DNA of 50,167 nt from Meiothermus sp. (GTDB lineage Bacteria; Deinococcota; Deinococci; Deinococcales; Thermaceae). Positions 49,553 through 50,167 of the stretch are shown one piece after another; the first letter of the stretch is position 1, and each line of letters opens with the position of its first letter. The notes beneath the pieces are model-generated. The model ran no database searches. It saw only the letters and a list, made by a program, of their open reading frames with translations, and was not told the origin of the DNA. A program made the translations under genes and the position numbers. The DNA lies in assembly GCA_026004095.1 (NCBI GenBank), contig BPIL01000017.1, positions 1 through 50,167 on the forward strand. The letters run 5' to 3'.

Positions 49553-50167
49553 GGTGCAGGTGGGCATCGTGGGGGCGGGGCCGGCGGGGCTTCTGCTGGC
49601 CCACCTGCTGGCTGGGGAGGGCCTCGAGGTGGCCGTGCTCGAGGCCCGCAGCCGCGAGTACCTGGAGCAAAGCCCCCACCGCATCCGGGCCGGGGTGCTG
49701 GAGTGGGGCAGCAAGGAGATCCTGGCGCAGGCCGGCCTGGGCGATCGCATGCTGGTGCAGGGCCTCGAGCACCGGGGGGTCTACCTGGCCTTCGACGGGG
49801 CCCTCCACCGCCTCGACTTCCCCGCGCTCACCGAGGGCCGGAGCATCTGGGTCTACGGCCAGCAGTACCTGGTGCAGGACTTAATCCGGCTGTACCTGGA
49901 AAAGGGCCATGCCATCCACTTCGAGCACGAGGTGGTGGGGCTGGAGGCGCTCGAGGCAGAGCCCACCCTGGTCTACCGCACCCCCCAGGGCCAAACCGAG
50001 CGGCTGGTCTGCGAGTTTGTGGTGGGGGCGGACGGTTCGCACAGCCTCCTGCGCAGCCAGATTCCGGGGGCCCAGGTGCATCAGAAAACCTACCCCTTCG
50101 CCTGGCTGGGCATCCTGGCCCAGGCCCGGCCGGCCGCCGAGGAGCTGATCTACGCCAGCCACCCCCG
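49545..50167 (+). CDS. pobA: 4-hydroxybenzoate 3-monooxygenase, copy 2 (3' partial)
   Basis: The first 207 codons of the second pobA are visible and appear identical to copy 1; the rest lies beyond the window. If the array has two copies, this one should run on into the original C-terminus and be the working PobA. If there are more copies it will also be truncated at codon 358. The start overlaps the preceding gene as in copy 1. Confidence 0.9.
   Translation, partial: MPRVQVGIVGAGPAGLLLAHLLAGEGLEVAVLEARSREYLEQSPHRIRAGVLEWGSKEILAQAGLGDRMLVQGLEHRGVYLAFDGALHRLDFPALTEGRSIWVYGQQYLVQDLIRLYLEKGHAIHFEHEVVGLEALEAEPTLVYRTPQGQTERLVCEFVVGADGSHSLLRSQIPGAQVHQKTYPFAWLGILAQARPAAEELIYASHP

Larger units (their letters stand above)
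46793..50167 (+). repeat. Tandem direct duplication, copy 2 (continues beyond window)
   Basis: This is the second copy of the 3,825-bp unit; 3,375 bp are seen and it would end at about 50617. Compared with copy 1, I count nine base differences between about 43059 and 43357 (copy 1 positions), one more near 43668, and none after that. Nine of the ten are synonymous; one changes Lys to Arg in the LivF part. Confidence 0.97.

Noticed and set aside
42968..50167. Duplication as a plain assembly error
   Set aside because: The copies differ at about ten positions clustered at one end and the junction is unique, which an accidental double entry would not give; a strain mixture is still possible and is listed for checking.

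Overview
The window is GC-rich, almost wholly coding DNA (roughly two-thirds GC by eye). It looks like a member of the Thermaceae, most probably Meiothermus or a close relative. The reasons are the LysW-dependent alpha-aminoadipate lysine pathway, a bacillithiol gene, a Thermus-type 964-residue trehalose synthase, repeated leaderless promoters (a TAnnnT box 6-8 nt before the start codon) and heavy use of the palindrome CTCGAG. Genus is inferred from gene content only.

Layout. 1-5844: lysine biosynthesis (lysT partial, lysU, a double zinc-ribbon protein, lysW, lysX, lysY, lysZ) with a YjjX-like NTPase and a GNAT gene inside the run. 5871-9273: acyl-CoA dehydrogenase and a frame-disrupted exported phosphodiester glycosidase. 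9450-14397: a compact otsA-otsB-treS trehalose block ending against a remnant of an insertion sequence. 14738-17785: bshA, a CYTH protein and ilvA. 17782-19600: a type II restriction-modification pair whose nuclease resembles SinI (GGWCC). 19610-25208: crtI, a quinone oxidoreductase, an FAD amino-acid oxidase, an esterase and an exported protein. 25257-26070: a MntA-HepT toxin-antitoxin pair beside a decayed nucleotidyltransferase fragment. 26071-33050: carA, a HicB-like/Card1-like nuclease fusion, arginine genes (argA-like, argH, argG) and plsY. 33013-38975: a seven-gene protocatechuate operon (pcaR-D-C-H-G-B-IJ) on the minus strand. 39149-50167: a plus-strand run with a Liv-type ABC importer (binding protein, two permeases, fused two-domain ATPase), a Rieske ring-hydroxylating dioxygenase, a small unknown protein and pobA.

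The right-hand third works as an aromatic-acid catabolic island. The importer probably brings in an aromatic acid. PobA makes protocatechuate from 4-hydroxybenzoate. PcaHG, PcaB, PcaC, PcaD and PcaIJ carry it to 3-oxoadipyl-CoA; the final thiolase is not in the window. The divergent IclR gene and palindromes in the 38976-39148 gap are the likely switch.

The most striking feature is a direct tandem duplication with a 3,825-bp period (42968-46792 and 46793 to beyond the window end). It runs from inside the LivF domain through the dioxygenase genes into pobA. An intact livGF remains on the left and possibly an intact pobA on the right, so only the dioxygenase alpha/beta genes and the small gene are amplified whole. 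The copies differ at about ten sites in the first 700 bp and appear identical afterwards. Other points of interest are GGWCC depletion outside the trehalose block and the Card1-like nuclease fused to a HicB-like domain.
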